The notes below the pieces were generated by a model, which was not told the origin of the DNA, ran no database searches, and saw nothing but the letters and a program-made list of their open reading frames with translations. Positions 26,593 through 36,713 of a stretch of DNA of 64,000 nucleotides are shown piece after piece. The stretch's first letter is position 1, and every line of letters starts with the position of its first letter. Source of the DNA: Limosilactobacillus reuteri (GTDB lineage Bacteria; Bacillota; Bacilli; Lactobacillales; Lactobacillaceae); NCBI RefSeq assembly GCF_013694365.1, contig NZ_CP059275.1, positions 1,488,001-1,552,000 of the forward strand, read 5' to 3'. A program made the position numbers and the translations under genes.

Positions 26593-27369
26593 ATGGAACA
26601 ATTAACATCAATTCATAATCAGCACGTTAAAGATTGGAAGAAGCTGCAAACCAAAAAAGTACGGCGTCAGACTGGTACTTACCTGTTAGACGGCTGGCAC
26701 TTAGTTCAAGAGGCATCCAAAGCTGGAATCGAGCTCTTAGAAGTAGTCGGAACAGCTGAACAATTAGCTACCCATCCAGAGCTTGAAGGAATGGCTAATG
26801 CAACCTATGAAGTTACTGAAGAGATCATGAAGCATATTACTGATACGGTAACGCCTCAAGGGATTGCCGCGGTTGTTGCTTTACCAGATTCTCATCGTTT
26901 ACCAGCAGAGCCATTGCATGGGGCATGGCTTTTCCTCGACCGGGTTCAAGATCCAGGAAACGTGGGGACAATGGTGCGGACAGCAGATGCCGCTGGGTTT
27001 ACTGGAGTAGTAGTTGGACAACGCTCAGCAGACTTATTTGGTCCCAAAGTTGTTCGTTCAATGCAAGGAAGTCAATTTCACCTTCAAATGTTTGAGGGTG
27101 ACTTAAGAAAGTGGATTGATGATTTTAAATCAATCAATGCTCCGGTGTATGGAACGCAACTGAATCCCCAAGCCAAAAACTTCCGGACTGTTGATCCTGG
27201 TGATACTTTTGCCTTAATTATGGGCAATGAAGGGCAGGGGATGAGCGACGATCTTCTTTCACAAACAACTGATAATCTCTATATTCCAATGCGTGGTGAA
27301 GCCGAATCGCTTAACGTCGCTATCTCTGCAGGAATTTTAATGTTTCAGCTTAATCAAAATCTAGATTAA
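26593..27369 (+). CDS. TrmH/SpoU-family RNA 2'-O-methyltransferase
   Basis: The 258-residue SPOUT methyltransferase has an N-terminal L30e-like RNA-binding domain (YLLDGWHLVQEA). The knotted domain has motif 1 DRVQDPGNVGTMVRTADA, motif 2 ALIMGNEGQGMSDD and motif 3 IPMRGEAESLNVAISAGI. It methylates a ribose in rRNA or tRNA; the exact site cannot be told from sequence. Confidence 0.92.
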   Translation: MEQLTSIHNQHVKDWKKLQTKKVRRQTGTYLLDGWHLVQEASKAGIELLEVVGTAEQLATHPELEGMANATYEVTEEIMKHITDTVTPQGIAAVVALPDSHRLPAEPLHGAWLFLDRVQDPGNVGTMVRTADAAGFTGVVVGQRSADLFGPKVVRSMQGSQFHLQMFEGDLRKWIDDFKSINAPVYGTQLNPQAKNFRTVDPGDTFALIMGNEGQGMSDDLLSQTTDNLYIPMRGEAESLNVAISAGILMFQLNQNLD

Positions 27370-27876
27370 ATGAAATCAAAAAATGAATGGCGCACCGATA
27401 AAGAGTATGTTTCAATCGTTGCCGATCTTTTAGCCCAGCCAGCTGTCCAAAAGCTAGCGAACTATACTCAGCATCATCACTCTACCCGCCTGCAACATTC
27501 TATTGCGGTTTCGTATGATAGCTACAAAATTGCTAAAAAAATGCATCTTGATTATCGCAGTACTGCGCGGGCAGGTCTCTTGCATGATCTTTTTTATTAT
27601 GATTGGCGGACGACTAAGTTTAATTTAGGAACCCATGCATTTATTCATCCCCGAGTTGCATTACGCAATGCTGAAAAGCTAACCCCGTTAAATAAAAAAG
27701 AAAAGGATATTATCCTCAAGCATATGTTTGGCGCAACGTTGGCAGTGCCACGCTATCCGGAGAGTTTAATTGTATCGCTAGTTGATGATTTCGAAGCAGA
27801 GCATGAATTCTTTGGCCCGCTACGTGCAAAGATGCGTCGAAAGATTAAGAAACGTCGAATGCAAACAACTTGGTAG
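27370..27876 (+). CDS. HD-domain phosphohydrolase family protein
   Basis: The 168-residue protein has the HD-domain metal motifs RLQHSIAVS (H), GLLHDLFYYDW (HD) and HAFIHPR. A basic C-terminus (KRRMQTTW) follows. Substrate unknown; such proteins hydrolyse nucleotides or related phosphate esters. It sits after the RNA methyltransferase, as in related lactobacilli. Confidence 0.8.
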   Translation: MKSKNEWRTDKEYVSIVADLLAQPAVQKLANYTQHHHSTRLQHSIAVSYDSYKIAKKMHLDYRSTARAGLLHDLFYYDWRTTKFNLGTHAFIHPRVALRNAEKLTPLNKKEKDIILKHMFGATLAVPRYPESLIVSLVDDFEAEHEFFGPLRAKMRRKIKKRRMQTTW

Positions 27877-28215
27877 ATGGAACAATTAGTAGCAGAAAAG
27901 GCACTTGATGAAGACTGTAAACTTTGTCCAAAATTTACACGTACGTTTATGATCTTGGGAAAGAAATGGAACGGATTAATCATTGAAGTACTACTTAAAA
28001 ATGGCAACATGCGATTTAAGGATATTGCCAGTAGCATTGCAAAGTGCAGCGATCGAGTTTTATGTGAACGATTAAAAGAACTCGAAGACGAACAAATTGT
28101 TATTCGTAACACTTACGAAGGTTCTAGTCGGGTAGATTATTCTTTGACTGAACGTGGTCAAGAATTGCGCCCAGTCATGGAAGCTGTTCATGCATGGAGT
28201 GACAAGTGGATTTAA
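27877..28215 (+). CDS. HxlR-family transcriptional regulator
   Basis: The 112-residue winged-helix protein has the HxlR pattern: a cysteine motif at the N-terminus (CKLCPKFTRTFMILGKKW), MRFKDIASSIAKCSDRVLCERLKELED and a YSLTERGQEL wing. Family members often sense redox-active or electrophilic compounds through the N-terminal cysteine; C20 and C23 could play this part here (inference). Confidence 0.88.
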   Translation: MEQLVAEKALDEDCKLCPKFTRTFMILGKKWNGLIIEVLLKNGNMRFKDIASSIAKCSDRVLCERLKELEDEQIVIRNTYEGSSRVDYSLTERGQELRPVMEAVHAWSDKWI

Positions 28216-29262
28216 ATGGGACTAAGAGAGAAATTAGCCGAACTTCGTGAAGAAGGATTGCAAGATATTAAACAATCAGAGGATTTAAAGCGAATTAATG
28301 AAATCCGCGTCAAGATGCTGGGAAAGAAGGGACCGATTACTTCAGTTCTTCGGGGCATGCGTGATCTTAGTGCTGAAGAACGTCCTAAAGTAGGGCAATT
28401 TGCTAACAAGGTGCGGGATGAATTATCAGCTGCGATTGAAGAAAAGCGTGCTGAGCTAGAACAGGCCGCCATGAATGCTAAGTTAGCAGCCCAAACAATT
28501 GATGTTACTCTTCCTGGAACACCAGTAGCACAAGGGCAACCCCATGTTATTCAACAAATCATTAACCAAGTTGTGGACTTGTTTGTATCAATGGGGTATG
28601 AAGTAGCAGTTGGGGATGAAGTTGAACAAGAAGTTTATAACTTTGAAAAGTTAAACTTGCCAAAGGATCACCCCGCTCGTGACATGCAAGATACATTTTA
28701 TGTTACGCCATCTGTTTTGATGCGGACCCAAACGTCACCAATGCAAGCACGGATGCTCGAAAAACATGATTTTAGTCAAGGCCCACTAAAGATGATTTCA
28801 CCAGGTAAGGTTTACCGGCGTGATACTGATGATGCAACTCACAGTCACCAATTCCACCAAATTGAAGGGATGGTTGTTGGTAAAAATATTACCATGGCTG
28901 ATTTGAAGGGAACTCTTGAGGCCGTTGCTCAAAACCTTTTCGGTGACAAGTTAAAGGTTCGCTTGCGACCAAGTTACTTCCCATTTACTGAACCATCAGT
29001 TGAGGCAGATATTACTTGTTTCAACTGCCTTGGCAAGGGTTGTGCGATTTGTAAACAAACTGGTTGGATTGAAGTTCTTGGTGCCGGAATGGTTCATCCA
29101 AATGTGCTTAAGATGTCAGGCGTTGATCCAGAAGAATACGGCGGTTTTGCCTTTGGACTTGGACCAGATCGTTTTGCCATGCTGAAGTACGGTGTTGATG
29201 ATATCCGTAACTTCTACCAAAATGATGTCCGCTTCCTTAACCAATTTGACCAGAAAGGATAA
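28216..29262 (+). CDS. pheS: Phenylalanine--tRNA ligase alpha subunit
   Basis: The 348-residue catalytic subunit of the (alpha-beta)2 class II synthetase has an N-terminal coiled coil (residues 1-90). Motif 2 lies around [24 protein letters not shown], and motif 3 is [23 protein letters not shown] CxxC...CxxC-like cluster ([12 protein letters not shown]) near 260 is typical of this group. Adjacent to pheT in standard order. Confidence 0.96.
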   Translation: MGLREKLAELREEGLQDIKQSEDLKRINEIRVKMLGKKGPITSVLRGMRDLSAEERPKVGQFANKVRDELSAAIEEKRAELEQAAMNAKLAAQTIDVTLPGTPVAQGQPHVIQQIINQVVDLFVSMGYEVAVGDEVEQEVYNFEKLNLPKDHPARDMQDTFYVTPSVLMRTQTSPMQARMLEKHDFSQGPLKMISPGKVYRRDTDDATHSHQFHQIEGMVVGKNITMADLKGTLEAVAQNLFGDKLKVRLRPSYFPFTEPSVEADITCFNCLGKGCAICKQTGWIEVLGAGMVHPNVLKMSGVDPEEYGGFAFGLGPDRFAMLKYGVDDIRNFYQNDVRFLNQFDQKG

Positions 29263-31680
29263 ATGAAAGTATCATATCAATGGCTTCAAGAATACCTTGA
29301 TTTAGATGTTGCCCCTCAAGATTTAGCTGAAAAGATTGCTCGTACCTCTGTGGACATTAATGACGTTTACTCACTGAGCGACGGATTAAAAAAGATTGTT
29401 GTTGGGGAAGTAGTAAAATGTGAAAATCACCCTGACTCAGACCATCTCCATGTTTGTCAAGTTGATGTTGGCGAAGAAGAACCGATTCAAATTGTTTGTG
29501 GTGCCCCGAACGTCCAAGAAGGTAAAAAGGTAATCGTTGCCCTTCACGGTGCGCGAATTGCTGATAACCAAAAGATTAAGCGTGGCAAGATCCGCGGTGT
29601 TGAGTCAAATGGAATGCTTTGTGCTCTTCAAGAAATTGGCTTTAGCGACAAGATTGCGCCTAAAGATTACGAAGATGGTATCTACTTCTTACCAGATGAT
29701 GCTAAAAATGGTGATCCTGTATTTAAGTACTTAGGAATGGACGATACGATCATCGATACAGACGTAACTCCTAACCGTGGAGATATGCTTAGTATTTATG
29801 GAAATGTTAATGATATCGCTGCCTTTTATGGATTAAAGCCACATTTTAAAGAAATTACGATTAAAGAAGAAGGCACTGAAAAGACAGCGGACCTTCTCCA
29901 AGCAGAAATTAATGATACTAAGATTGCACCAACTTATAAATTACGGGTAATCAAGGGCGTTAAAATTGCCGAAAGTCCACTATGGCTTCAAATTCGCTTA
30001 TGGAACAGTGGTATTCGTCCTGTAAATAATGTTGTGGATGTGGCTAACTATGTCCTTCTTAAATATGGTCAACCACTCCACAGTTATGATTATGATCAAT
30101 TATCTGGTAAAAACTTTGGGGTTCGCCACGCTAATGAAGGTGAAAAGTTTATTACATTAGACGGGGATGAACAAACCTTAAAAGCAAATGATATTGTTGT
30201 AACTGTCGATGATCAGCCAGTTGCGCTTGCGGGAACGATGGGTGGAGAAGGAACTGCAGTAAGTGATGATACGACAACTGTTGCCCTTGAAGCAGCCATT
30301 TTTGATCCAGTAATGGTCCGGAAGCAAGCCCGGCGCTTAGATCTTCATAGTGAATCTTCAATGCGGTTTGAACGTGGAATCAATCCAGCAACCGTTGAAA
30401 TCGCATTGAATGAAGCAGCCGAAATGATTAAGGAGCTTGCTGGGGGAACGATTACTGCTGGAATTGTTACTGGTAGTGAAGCGCTAGCAGTTGATACCCC
30501 AATCAAACTATCCCTTGCGAAGATTAATCATGTTCTGGGAACTTCATTAACCATGGAACAAGTTACTGACATTTTTGATCGCTTGGCATTTGCTTACACT
30601 GTTGATGATGACGATCAATTAACAGTGATTGCTCCAGCACGGCGGTGGGATATTAGCCTGGCAGCTGATCTTTATGAAGAAATTGCGCGGATTTATGGTT
30701 ATGATAACTTACCGTCTACTTTACCAACGATGACGCGTAACCGGGGAGGACTTACTCCACGTCAACGGTTTATTCGGGCAAGTCGTCATGATCTCGAAGG
30801 AATGGGCTTAACTCAAGCAATTAGTTATTCTTTAACAACTGTTGAGAAGGCTAAGCAGTTCCAAATTAAGCCACTTGCTGAACCGATGAAACTCGACTTC
30901 CCAATGAGTTCTGACCATGTAGCTACCCGGATGAATATTGTTAGTGGCTTGCTTAATGATATTGCTTATAACGTGGCGCGGAATGTTGATAACGTAGCAT
31001 TATATGAAGAAGGCCGAGTATTCCTGCCAATGGGGGATGAACGTCCAGTAGAACAAGAACACCTTGCAGCTGCGGTTACTGGCCAAATGGTAGCTAATAG
31101 TTGGAATAAGAAGGATCAACCGGCTGATTTCTTCCAATTAAAGGGGATCGTTGAACGTTACCTTAAGAATATGGGGATTGCTGGGAAGATTACTTATGTT
31201 CCAACTAGTGATCGTCAAGAAATGCACCCAGGACGAACAGCTGATATTATGGTTGATGACCAATTAGTCGGCTTCATCGGTCAAGTTCATCCACAAACTG
31301 CTAAGGAATATAAGATTCCAGAAACATATGTATTTGAATTAAATCTAGAATTATTACTGGCTGCACCAAAGATTGAAAATGAATATACACCTATTAGTAA
31401 GTATCCTTCAATCACTCGCGATATTGCTCTCTTGGTTGATGATGATGTTGAAAATGCAACAATTGTAGAGGCAATTAAGCAAAAGGGTGGTGCTTACCTT
31501 AAGGACATTCACCTATTTGATGTTTATGCTGGTTCTCACCTTCCTGCTGGCAAGAAGTCATTAGCTTACACCTTAACTTATCAAGATGATAAAGGAACGT
31601 TAACTGAAGACCAAGTAAACACGGCCTTTGATAAGGTTACTGCTTACTTGCAAGATAAGGTTGATGCAGAAATTCGTTAA
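29263..31680 (+). CDS. pheT: Phenylalanine--tRNA ligase beta subunit
   Basis: The 805-residue protein has full family length. The domains follow the usual order: an EMAP-type tRNA-binding OB fold at about 40-150 (HPDSDHLHVCQVDVG), the B3/B4 editing domain, the B5 domain, and the C-terminal ferredoxin-fold anticodon-binding domain (YPSITRDIALLVDD to DAEIR). The editing domain removes mischarged tyrosine. Confidence 0.96.
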   Translation: MKVSYQWLQEYLDLDVAPQDLAEKIARTSVDINDVYSLSDGLKKIVVGEVVKCENHPDSDHLHVCQVDVGEEEPIQIVCGAPNVQEGKKVIVALHGARIADNQKIKRGKIRGVESNGMLCALQEIGFSDKIAPKDYEDGIYFLPDDAKNGDPVFKYLGMDDTIIDTDVTPNRGDMLSIYGNVNDIAAFYGLKPHFKEITIKEEGTEKTADLLQAEINDTKIAPTYKLRVIKGVKIAESPLWLQIRLWNSGIRPVNNVVDVANYVLLKYGQPLHSYDYDQLSGKNFGVRHANEGEKFITLDGDEQTLKANDIVVTVDDQPVALAGTMGGEGTAVSDDTTTVALEAAIFDPVMVRKQARRLDLHSESSMRFERGINPATVEIALNEAAEMIKELAGGTITAGIVTGSEALAVDTPIKLSLAKINHVLGTSLTMEQVTDIFDRLAFAYTVDDDDQLTVIAPARRWDISLAADLYEEIARIYGYDNLPSTLPTMTRNRGGLTPRQRFIRASRHDLEGMGLTQAISYSLTTVEKAKQFQIKPLAEPMKLDFPMSSDHVATRMNIVSGLLNDIAYNVARNVDNVALYEEGRVFLPMGDERPVEQEHLAAAVTGQMVANSWNKKDQPADFFQLKGIVERYLKNMGIAGKITYVPTSDRQEMHPGRTADIMVDDQLVGFIGQVHPQTAKEYKIPETYVFELNLELLLAAPKIENEYTPISKYPSITRDIALLVDDDVENATIVEAIKQKGGAYLKDIHLFDVYAGSHLPAGKKSLAYTLTYQDDKGTLTEDQVNTAFDKVTAYLQDKVDAEIR

Positions 31681-32319
31681 ATGAAATCAACAACAAAGAA
31701 AATTCTTGCATCGTCGTTAGGGGTAGCTGGCGCAATGGCAATGGGCACGGTAACTGCAAAGGCTGATACGACCGTTACGGTCAATGCTGGCGATAGTTTG
31801 AATGGGATTGCTCAAAAGTATAATGTTAGTGCGGATGATATTGCAACCGCTAATCACTTGCAAAATAAAGAGTTGATTTTTGTGGGACAAAAGTTGACAA
31901 TTCCAACCAAAGATAAAAATGAAACACCTGCTAATAATGCTGAGAAAAAGGATCAAGCCAGCAAGAACAGTCAAAGTCTACAAGATTCTGTTAACAAGGC
32001 AATGTCTTATTTAGGAACCCCTTATGTATGGGGTGGTAATAAACCAGGTGGATTTGATTGTTCTGGGTTGGTCCAATATTGTTACGGTATTCCACAACGG
32101 ACGACGTATGAACAACAAGCTTTAGGACCACATATTCACGATAATGTTTTAAACGCGCCATATGGGGCCCTTGTTTTCTACGGTTCTGATGATGCGCCAT
32201 ATCACGTTGCCATTTCACTTGGAGATGGTCGGATTATTCAAGCACCAAATGAAAATGAAACAGTTAAAATTACTGACCAACAATACTTCCCTGGAAATTA
32301 CTATGTTGTGATGCATTAA
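31681..32319 (+). CDS. Secreted LysM-NlpC/P60 peptidoglycan endopeptidase
   Basis: The 212-residue exported protein has a signal peptide cleaved near AKA-DT (residues 27-29) and one LysM wall-binding motif (VNAGDSLNGIAQKYNVSADDIATAN). A lysine-rich linker leads to an NlpC/P60 domain with nucleophile C127 in GGFDCSGLVQYCYG and the catalytic His in PYHVAISLGDGRIIQAP. It likely cuts D-Glu-meso-DAP or D-Glu-Lys stem peptide bonds during wall turnover. Confidence 0.92.
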   Translation: MKSTTKKILASSLGVAGAMAMGTVTAKADTTVTVNAGDSLNGIAQKYNVSADDIATANHLQNKELIFVGQKLTIPTKDKNETPANNAEKKDQASKNSQSLQDSVNKAMSYLGTPYVWGGNKPGGFDCSGLVQYCYGIPQRTTYEQQALGPHIHDNVLNAPYGALVFYGSDDAPYHVAISLGDGRIIQAPNENETVKITDQQYFPGNYYVVMH

Positions 32320-32976
32320 ATGAGTATTCAACAGAATAAGCGTCCAGTAGTTATTGGTGTTACAGGTGGTTCCGGTAGTGGAAAGACAACGGTAAGTAAT
32401 AAAATCTATGACCAATTGCATGGGCAAGCGATCCAGATTATTAACCAAGATACTTACTATAATGATCAGTCAGATATGACAATGGATGAACGTAAAGCAG
32501 TAAATTATGATCATCCACTTGCATTTGATACCGATTTTTTAATTAAGCAACTAACGGATTTGCGAAGTAATAAGGCTATTGAGATGCCGGTATATGACTA
32601 TGCACAATATACACGTTCAGCCAAAACCGTTCATGTAGAACCAACCGATGTTATTATTTTGGAAGGAATCTTAATTCTTGATGATGAGCGTTTACGTGAT
32701 TTAATGGATATTAAGGTTTACGTTGATACAGATGATGACATTCGGATTATTCGCCGGATTCAACGTGATATGGTAGAGCGTGGACGGTCTCTTGATTCAA
32801 TTATTACGCAATATTTAGCTACGGTTAAGCCAATGTACCATCAATTTGTTGAACCAACTAAACGCTATGCTGACATTATTGTGCCAGAAGGTGGCGAAAA
32901 TCAAGTTGCAATTGACCTATTGTCGACAAAGATCCGTGATATTTTGGTAAAACGTGGACATACGGAATTACAATAG
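32320..32976 (+). CDS. udk: Uridine kinase
   Basis: The 218-residue P-loop kinase ([15 protein letters not shown] near residue 9) phosphorylates uridine and cytidine with ATP or [22 protein letters not shown] and VILEGILIL are the conserved udk blocks. It sits before greA, the usual arrangement in lactobacilli. Confidence 0.95.
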   Translation: MSIQQNKRPVVIGVTGGSGSGKTTVSNKIYDQLHGQAIQIINQDTYYNDQSDMTMDERKAVNYDHPLAFDTDFLIKQLTDLRSNKAIEMPVYDYAQYTRSAKTVHVEPTDVIILEGILILDDERLRDLMDIKVYVDTDDDIRIIRRIQRDMVERGRSLDSIITQYLATVKPMYHQFVEPTKRYADIIVPEGGENQVAIDLLSTKIRDILVKRGHTELQ

Positions 32977-33453
32977 ATGGCTGAAGAAAAAACTTTTCCA
33001 ATGACCCTTGAAGGGAAGAAAAAGCTTGAAGATGAACTTGAAGAATATCGCTTGAAGCGTCGACCAGAAGTTATTAAGCGGATAAAGATTGCTCGTAGTT
33101 ATGGTGATTTATCTGAAAACTCAGAATATGAATCAGCAAAAGACGAACAAGCAATGGTTGAAAGCCGAATTGCTCAAATTGAAAACATGCTTCAATATGC
33201 TGAAATTATCGATAATGAAGATGTCGATAAGGATGAAGTATCTATGGGTCGGACAATTACTATTCAAGAATTGCCAGATGAAGAACCAGAAGAATACCAA
33301 ATTGTCGGTGAATCAGAATCTGATCCATTTAACGGTAAGATTTCTAATGAATCTCCAATGGCAAAAGGATTACTTGGTCACAAAGTTGGCGAAGTAGTTG
33401 AAGTTGAAGTTCCTAATGGGACAATCAAGCTAAAGATTGTCAAGGTTGATTAA
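32977..33453 (+). CDS. greA: Transcription elongation factor GreA
   Basis: The 158-residue protein has a coiled-coil N-terminal domain carrying the tip motif [16 protein letters not shown]. The acidic D and E there direct the RNA polymerase active site to cut backtracked RNA. The C-terminal FKBP-like domain ends in [11 protein letters not shown]. Confidence 0.96.
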   Translation: MAEEKTFPMTLEGKKKLEDELEEYRLKRRPEVIKRIKIARSYGDLSENSEYESAKDEQAMVESRIAQIENMLQYAEIIDNEDVDKDEVSMGRTITIQELPDEEPEEYQIVGESESDPFNGKISNESPMAKGLLGHKVGEVVEVEVPNGTIKLKIVKVD

Positions 33454-33843
33454 ATGAAATTGATTATTACTGATGCTGCAAGTCAATGGTTTCGTGACGA
33501 AATGGGATTAGAATCAGGAAATGGAATAAAGTTTTACGGTAAAACCTATGGTCAAACCGAAGTCCATCATGGTTTTTCACAAGGATTCACTCGTGAAGAT
33601 ACACCAGTTGATCCAATTTTAGAGGTTAAAAAGGATGGTATTAACTATCACATTGATTCGCTAGATGAGTGGTTCTTTAAGGATCTTATAACTACTGTTG
33701 ACTATGATCCGCAAGCCGACGGACCGGTTTTTCATTTTCAACATGAAGATGGTGATACACCTGACGTAGCTGGATTTGTTAATGACGCTGATGACCATTC
33801 CGATAATAAGGCTGACGCCTCTACTGGAGCATCTCAGCATTAA
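33454..33843 (+). CDS. HesB/IscA-like domain protein without cysteines
   Basis: The 129-residue protein has the fold pattern of the HesB/YadR group (MKLIITDAASQWFRDEMG; GIKFYGKTYGQ; DGINYHIDSLDEWFF). Not one cysteine is present, so it cannot be an A-type iron-sulfur carrier with the C-x-C ligands. The acidic, histidine-containing tail (from about residue 100) is low-complexity. Function unknown; the family is common in lactobacilli. Confidence 0.75.
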   Translation: MKLIITDAASQWFRDEMGLESGNGIKFYGKTYGQTEVHHGFSQGFTREDTPVDPILEVKKDGINYHIDSLDEWFFKDLITTVDYDPQADGPVFHFQHEDGDTPDVAGFVNDADDHSDNKADASTGASQH

Positions 33844-36459
33844 GTGTTTTTATATCAACATCATCGTTTATATCGACGCAAAATTTTGATTGCAAGTTTC
33901 CTATTACCAGTTATTTTGATGGCCTGCTATTTTGCATACCGTCAAATGACTCCCTTTGGCAAAAGCAGCTTATTAACCGTTGATCTCGGTCAACAATATG
34001 TCGATTTTTTCAGTTACCTTCGAAATACTATTCTCCACCATCCCAGCAGTTTCTTTTATTCGTTTAGCAAAGGACTTGGTGGCGAAATGTTTGGAACTAA
34101 TGCGTATTACTTGCTAAGTCCATTAAACTTAATTTTGTTATTCTTCCCTGCTCAACACCTTGCAACTGGGATAACCATCGTTACACTCGTTCGATACGGT
34201 CTAGCGGGATTGAGTTTTGCTTGGTTAATGCAAAAAACGGATCTACAACAGGGGTGGCGAATTTTAGCATTCAGTACAGTCTACTCAATGAATGGCTGGA
34301 TGATTGCCAACCAATTAAATATGATTTGGCAAGATGCTTTAATACTTTTGCCGTTAATTATTTGGGGACTCCTCAAACTTATTTATCAAAACCGTGTTGG
34401 AACTTATATCGCTTGGCTAGCCGTAATGCTGATTGATAATTATTATATGGGCTGGATGATTGCCATCTTTACTTTTCTATTTTTCCTCTGGCAAACACCA
34501 GCGTTAGCCTCATGGCGACAACGGGGAGTAATTTTTCTCCGCTATCTCGGCAGTTCGCTGCTTGCGGTGGGTATTTCAGCAGTCATTTTATTGCCAACTT
34601 TCTATGCCTTAATGCAAAGTAAAGGGATCTACACTGAAACCAAGATTCACAGCCGTTTTGAGTACTTTGCTCCTAAAATGCTTGGGAAACTTGTCCCCGG
34701 ATCATTTAATTTTAATCAAATGCCAAGTGGTCAGCCTAACATTTATATCGGAATGCTATTAATGCTCGGCGCTTGTCTCTACTTCTTCAATAATCGCTTT
34801 GACCTTCGTCGTCGTTTGATTGGGGCAGCTATTTCTATTTTCTTTATTTTCTCATTCTGTTACGAACCATTAGATCTTTTATGGCATGCCGGCCAGTTTC
34901 CAGTTTGGTACCCTTATCGTTTTTCCTACCTTTTCTCTTTCTGGTGCATCTATCTTGCAGCTAAAGTGCTTCAACCTGATTTCAAAATAAAAAAGCGCAG
35001 TGCACTTATCCTGACGTTGCTTATTATCGCAATTTACTGGTATGTTGGTACGCTTAACTTATCGTATATTAATAGCAATCAACGGAATATCGGCTTATGC
35101 TTTTCGCTGATCGCTGTTAGTTGCCTTTGTATTCCCCGAACAAATTCACCGCGCTTATACGACGCGCTTCTTGTTCTCCTTGCTGTCTGTGATATTTCTA
35201 TGAGTGGGTACACGGCGCTTAATAAGATCTCTTACGTTTCACAGCCTGAATTTAGCAACTACACTATTGCTCTTGATAAAAGTGTAAAAAAACTAAAGAA
35301 GCATGATCCGAGTTTCTACCGCGTTGCCAAAACTTTTATGCGAACAAAGGATGATCCCTTCCAAGCAGACTTTAATTCTGGTGACCATTTTGGTTCGACC
35401 TTAGAGCCGCCAATTCCAGCCTTCATGGGTGCAATTGGGCAGCCAGATGGGGATGGTTTTGTTACGTATACTAATGGAACTCAAGTGAGTGATGCGCTTC
35501 TTGGTTACAAATACACTATAAATGCTCGGAACACGTCAGCCGGACAGGCATTACCCCTATCAGGTTTCCGTCCTGATTGGTACAGTTACCCATTAGTAGG
35601 ATCAACTTCGGCAGTCAATCTCCGTGAGAATCCACATGCTCTTCCGATCGCATTTGGAGCTAATGCCGCCATCCTTCACCTTCAACGGACAACAATGGAT
35701 CCGTTAAACTATCAGTCACAGATTTTCCAAACGCTTGCCGGTCGTCCAACACTTCATTCATTATTTGCCGTTCAAAACTTTAATTCCGTCAAATTCAATA
35801 ATGTTCAAAGTGCTAAGCAAATTACTGGCACGATCTTTAGAAAGCAAAACCTGCTTAAACCAGCATCAGTTCAGCTAGAATTTATTCCGCCAACCAACGA
35901 TTCTTACTACTTAACACTCGGACCAAACGTTGAGGATAATGCCACAATTACGATGAATAACAAAAAATTCACCCAATATGACACCTTTCGTAATACGGTA
36001 GTAATCAACGTTGCTCATGATCAAAAAGGGCAAAAAGTCCTTGTCAATTTGCAACTAAAGAAAGCTACACTTTGGATGCAAAACGTTAGTATCTATCAAC
36101 TAAAGCAACGGCCATTTATGGCAAGCTTAAAGACTCTCCAAGAATCTCCCTTAAAGATTAGTTCATACCGTAGTAATCGGATCGTTGGTACAGTCAATCT
36201 CCAGCGAAATCAGCGAGTATTGATGACTACTATCCCTGCTGCCAAGGGTTGGCACGTTAAAGTAGATGGTAAGTCTACTACTCCACAAACCGTGCTTAAT
36301 ACGTTTATGGCTATTCCAATGAGTCCCGGAAAGCATCGGGTTGAATTTTATTATCGGCCACCGTTTCTCATTCTCGGGCTTATAATTACAGTTATAAGTC
36401 TCGGTTTAACTGGTTGGTGGGTTAAGAAAGAACATCAAACAAGGACAATGTTTGATTAA
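33844..36459 (+). CDS. YfhO-family large membrane glycosyltransferase-like protein
   Basis: The 871-residue protein starts with GTG. About twelve to fourteen membrane segments in residues 10-460 are followed by an extracellular beta-rich region and one last helix (FLILGLIITVISLGLTGWWV). YfhO proteins resemble GT-C transferases and take part in teichoic acid or lipid sugar decoration in Firmicutes. The early acidic motif LLTVDLGQQYVDFFSY is typical. The precise sugar and acceptor are unknown. Confidence 0.85.
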   Translation: MFLYQHHRLYRRKILIASFLLPVILMACYFAYRQMTPFGKSSLLTVDLGQQYVDFFSYLRNTILHHPSSFFYSFSKGLGGEMFGTNAYYLLSPLNLILLFFPAQHLATGITIVTLVRYGLAGLSFAWLMQKTDLQQGWRILAFSTVYSMNGWMIANQLNMIWQDALILLPLIIWGLLKLIYQNRVGTYIAWLAVMLIDNYYMGWMIAIFTFLFFLWQTPALASWRQRGVIFLRYLGSSLLAVGISAVILLPTFYALMQSKGIYTETKIHSRFEYFAPKMLGKLVPGSFNFNQMPSGQPNIYIGMLLMLGACLYFFNNRFDLRRRLIGAAISIFFIFSFCYEPLDLLWHAGQFPVWYPYRFSYLFSFWCIYLAAKVLQPDFKIKKRSALILTLLIIAIYWYVGTLNLSYINSNQRNIGLCFSLIAVSCLCIPRTNSPRLYDALLVLLAVCDISMSGYTALNKISYVSQPEFSNYTIALDKSVKKLKKHDPSFYRVAKTFMRTKDDPFQADFNSGDHFGSTLEPPIPAFMGAIGQPDGDGFVTYTNGTQVSDALLGYKYTINARNTSAGQALPLSGFRPDWYSYPLVGSTSAVNLRENPHALPIAFGANAAILHLQRTTMDPLNYQSQIFQTLAGRPTLHSLFAVQNFNSVKFNNVQSAKQITGTIFRKQNLLKPASVQLEFIPPTNDSYYLTLGPNVEDNATITMNNKKFTQYDTFRNTVVINVAHDQKGQKVLVNLQLKKATLWMQNVSIYQLKQRPFMASLKTLQESPLKISSYRSNRIVGTVNLQRNQRVLMTTIPAAKGWHVKVDGKSTTPQTVLNTFMAIPMSPGKHRVEFYYRPPFLILGLIITVISLGLTGWWVKKEHQTRTMFD

Positions 36460-36713
36460 CGTATCTGTCAAGTTTTCATAGGTAGCCTTTAAATATACAG
36501 TTTTAGTGGGTTAGTGCCTTAAAAAGTTGTCCCATTGGTCTACTTGTGGCCGTGTTAATCGGAATTATTCCTTGTACTGCTCCAATATTGGAGCAGTACA
36601 AGGAATAATTCCGATTAACACGGCCACAAGTAGACCAATGGGACAACTTTTTAAGGCACTAACCCACTAAAACTGTATATTTAAAGGCTACCTATGAAAA
36701 CTTGACAGATACG
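36460..36713. repeat. Perfect 254-bp palindrome
   Basis: Bases 36460-36586 are the exact reverse complement of 36587-36713; the axis is in CCAAT/ATTGG, with no spacer and no mismatch. It is bounded exactly by the stop codon of the previous gene and the ATG of prfC. No open reading frame or promoter of note is in it. The 127-base arm equals a common largest k-mer in short-read assembly, so an assembly hairpin is the leading explanation. Confidence 0.95.

Noticed and set aside
36702..36713. TTG start of prfC four codons before the ATG
   Set aside because: These bases belong to the palindrome arm, which is probably not native upstream DNA; the ATG at 36714 is also the usual type of start for the family.
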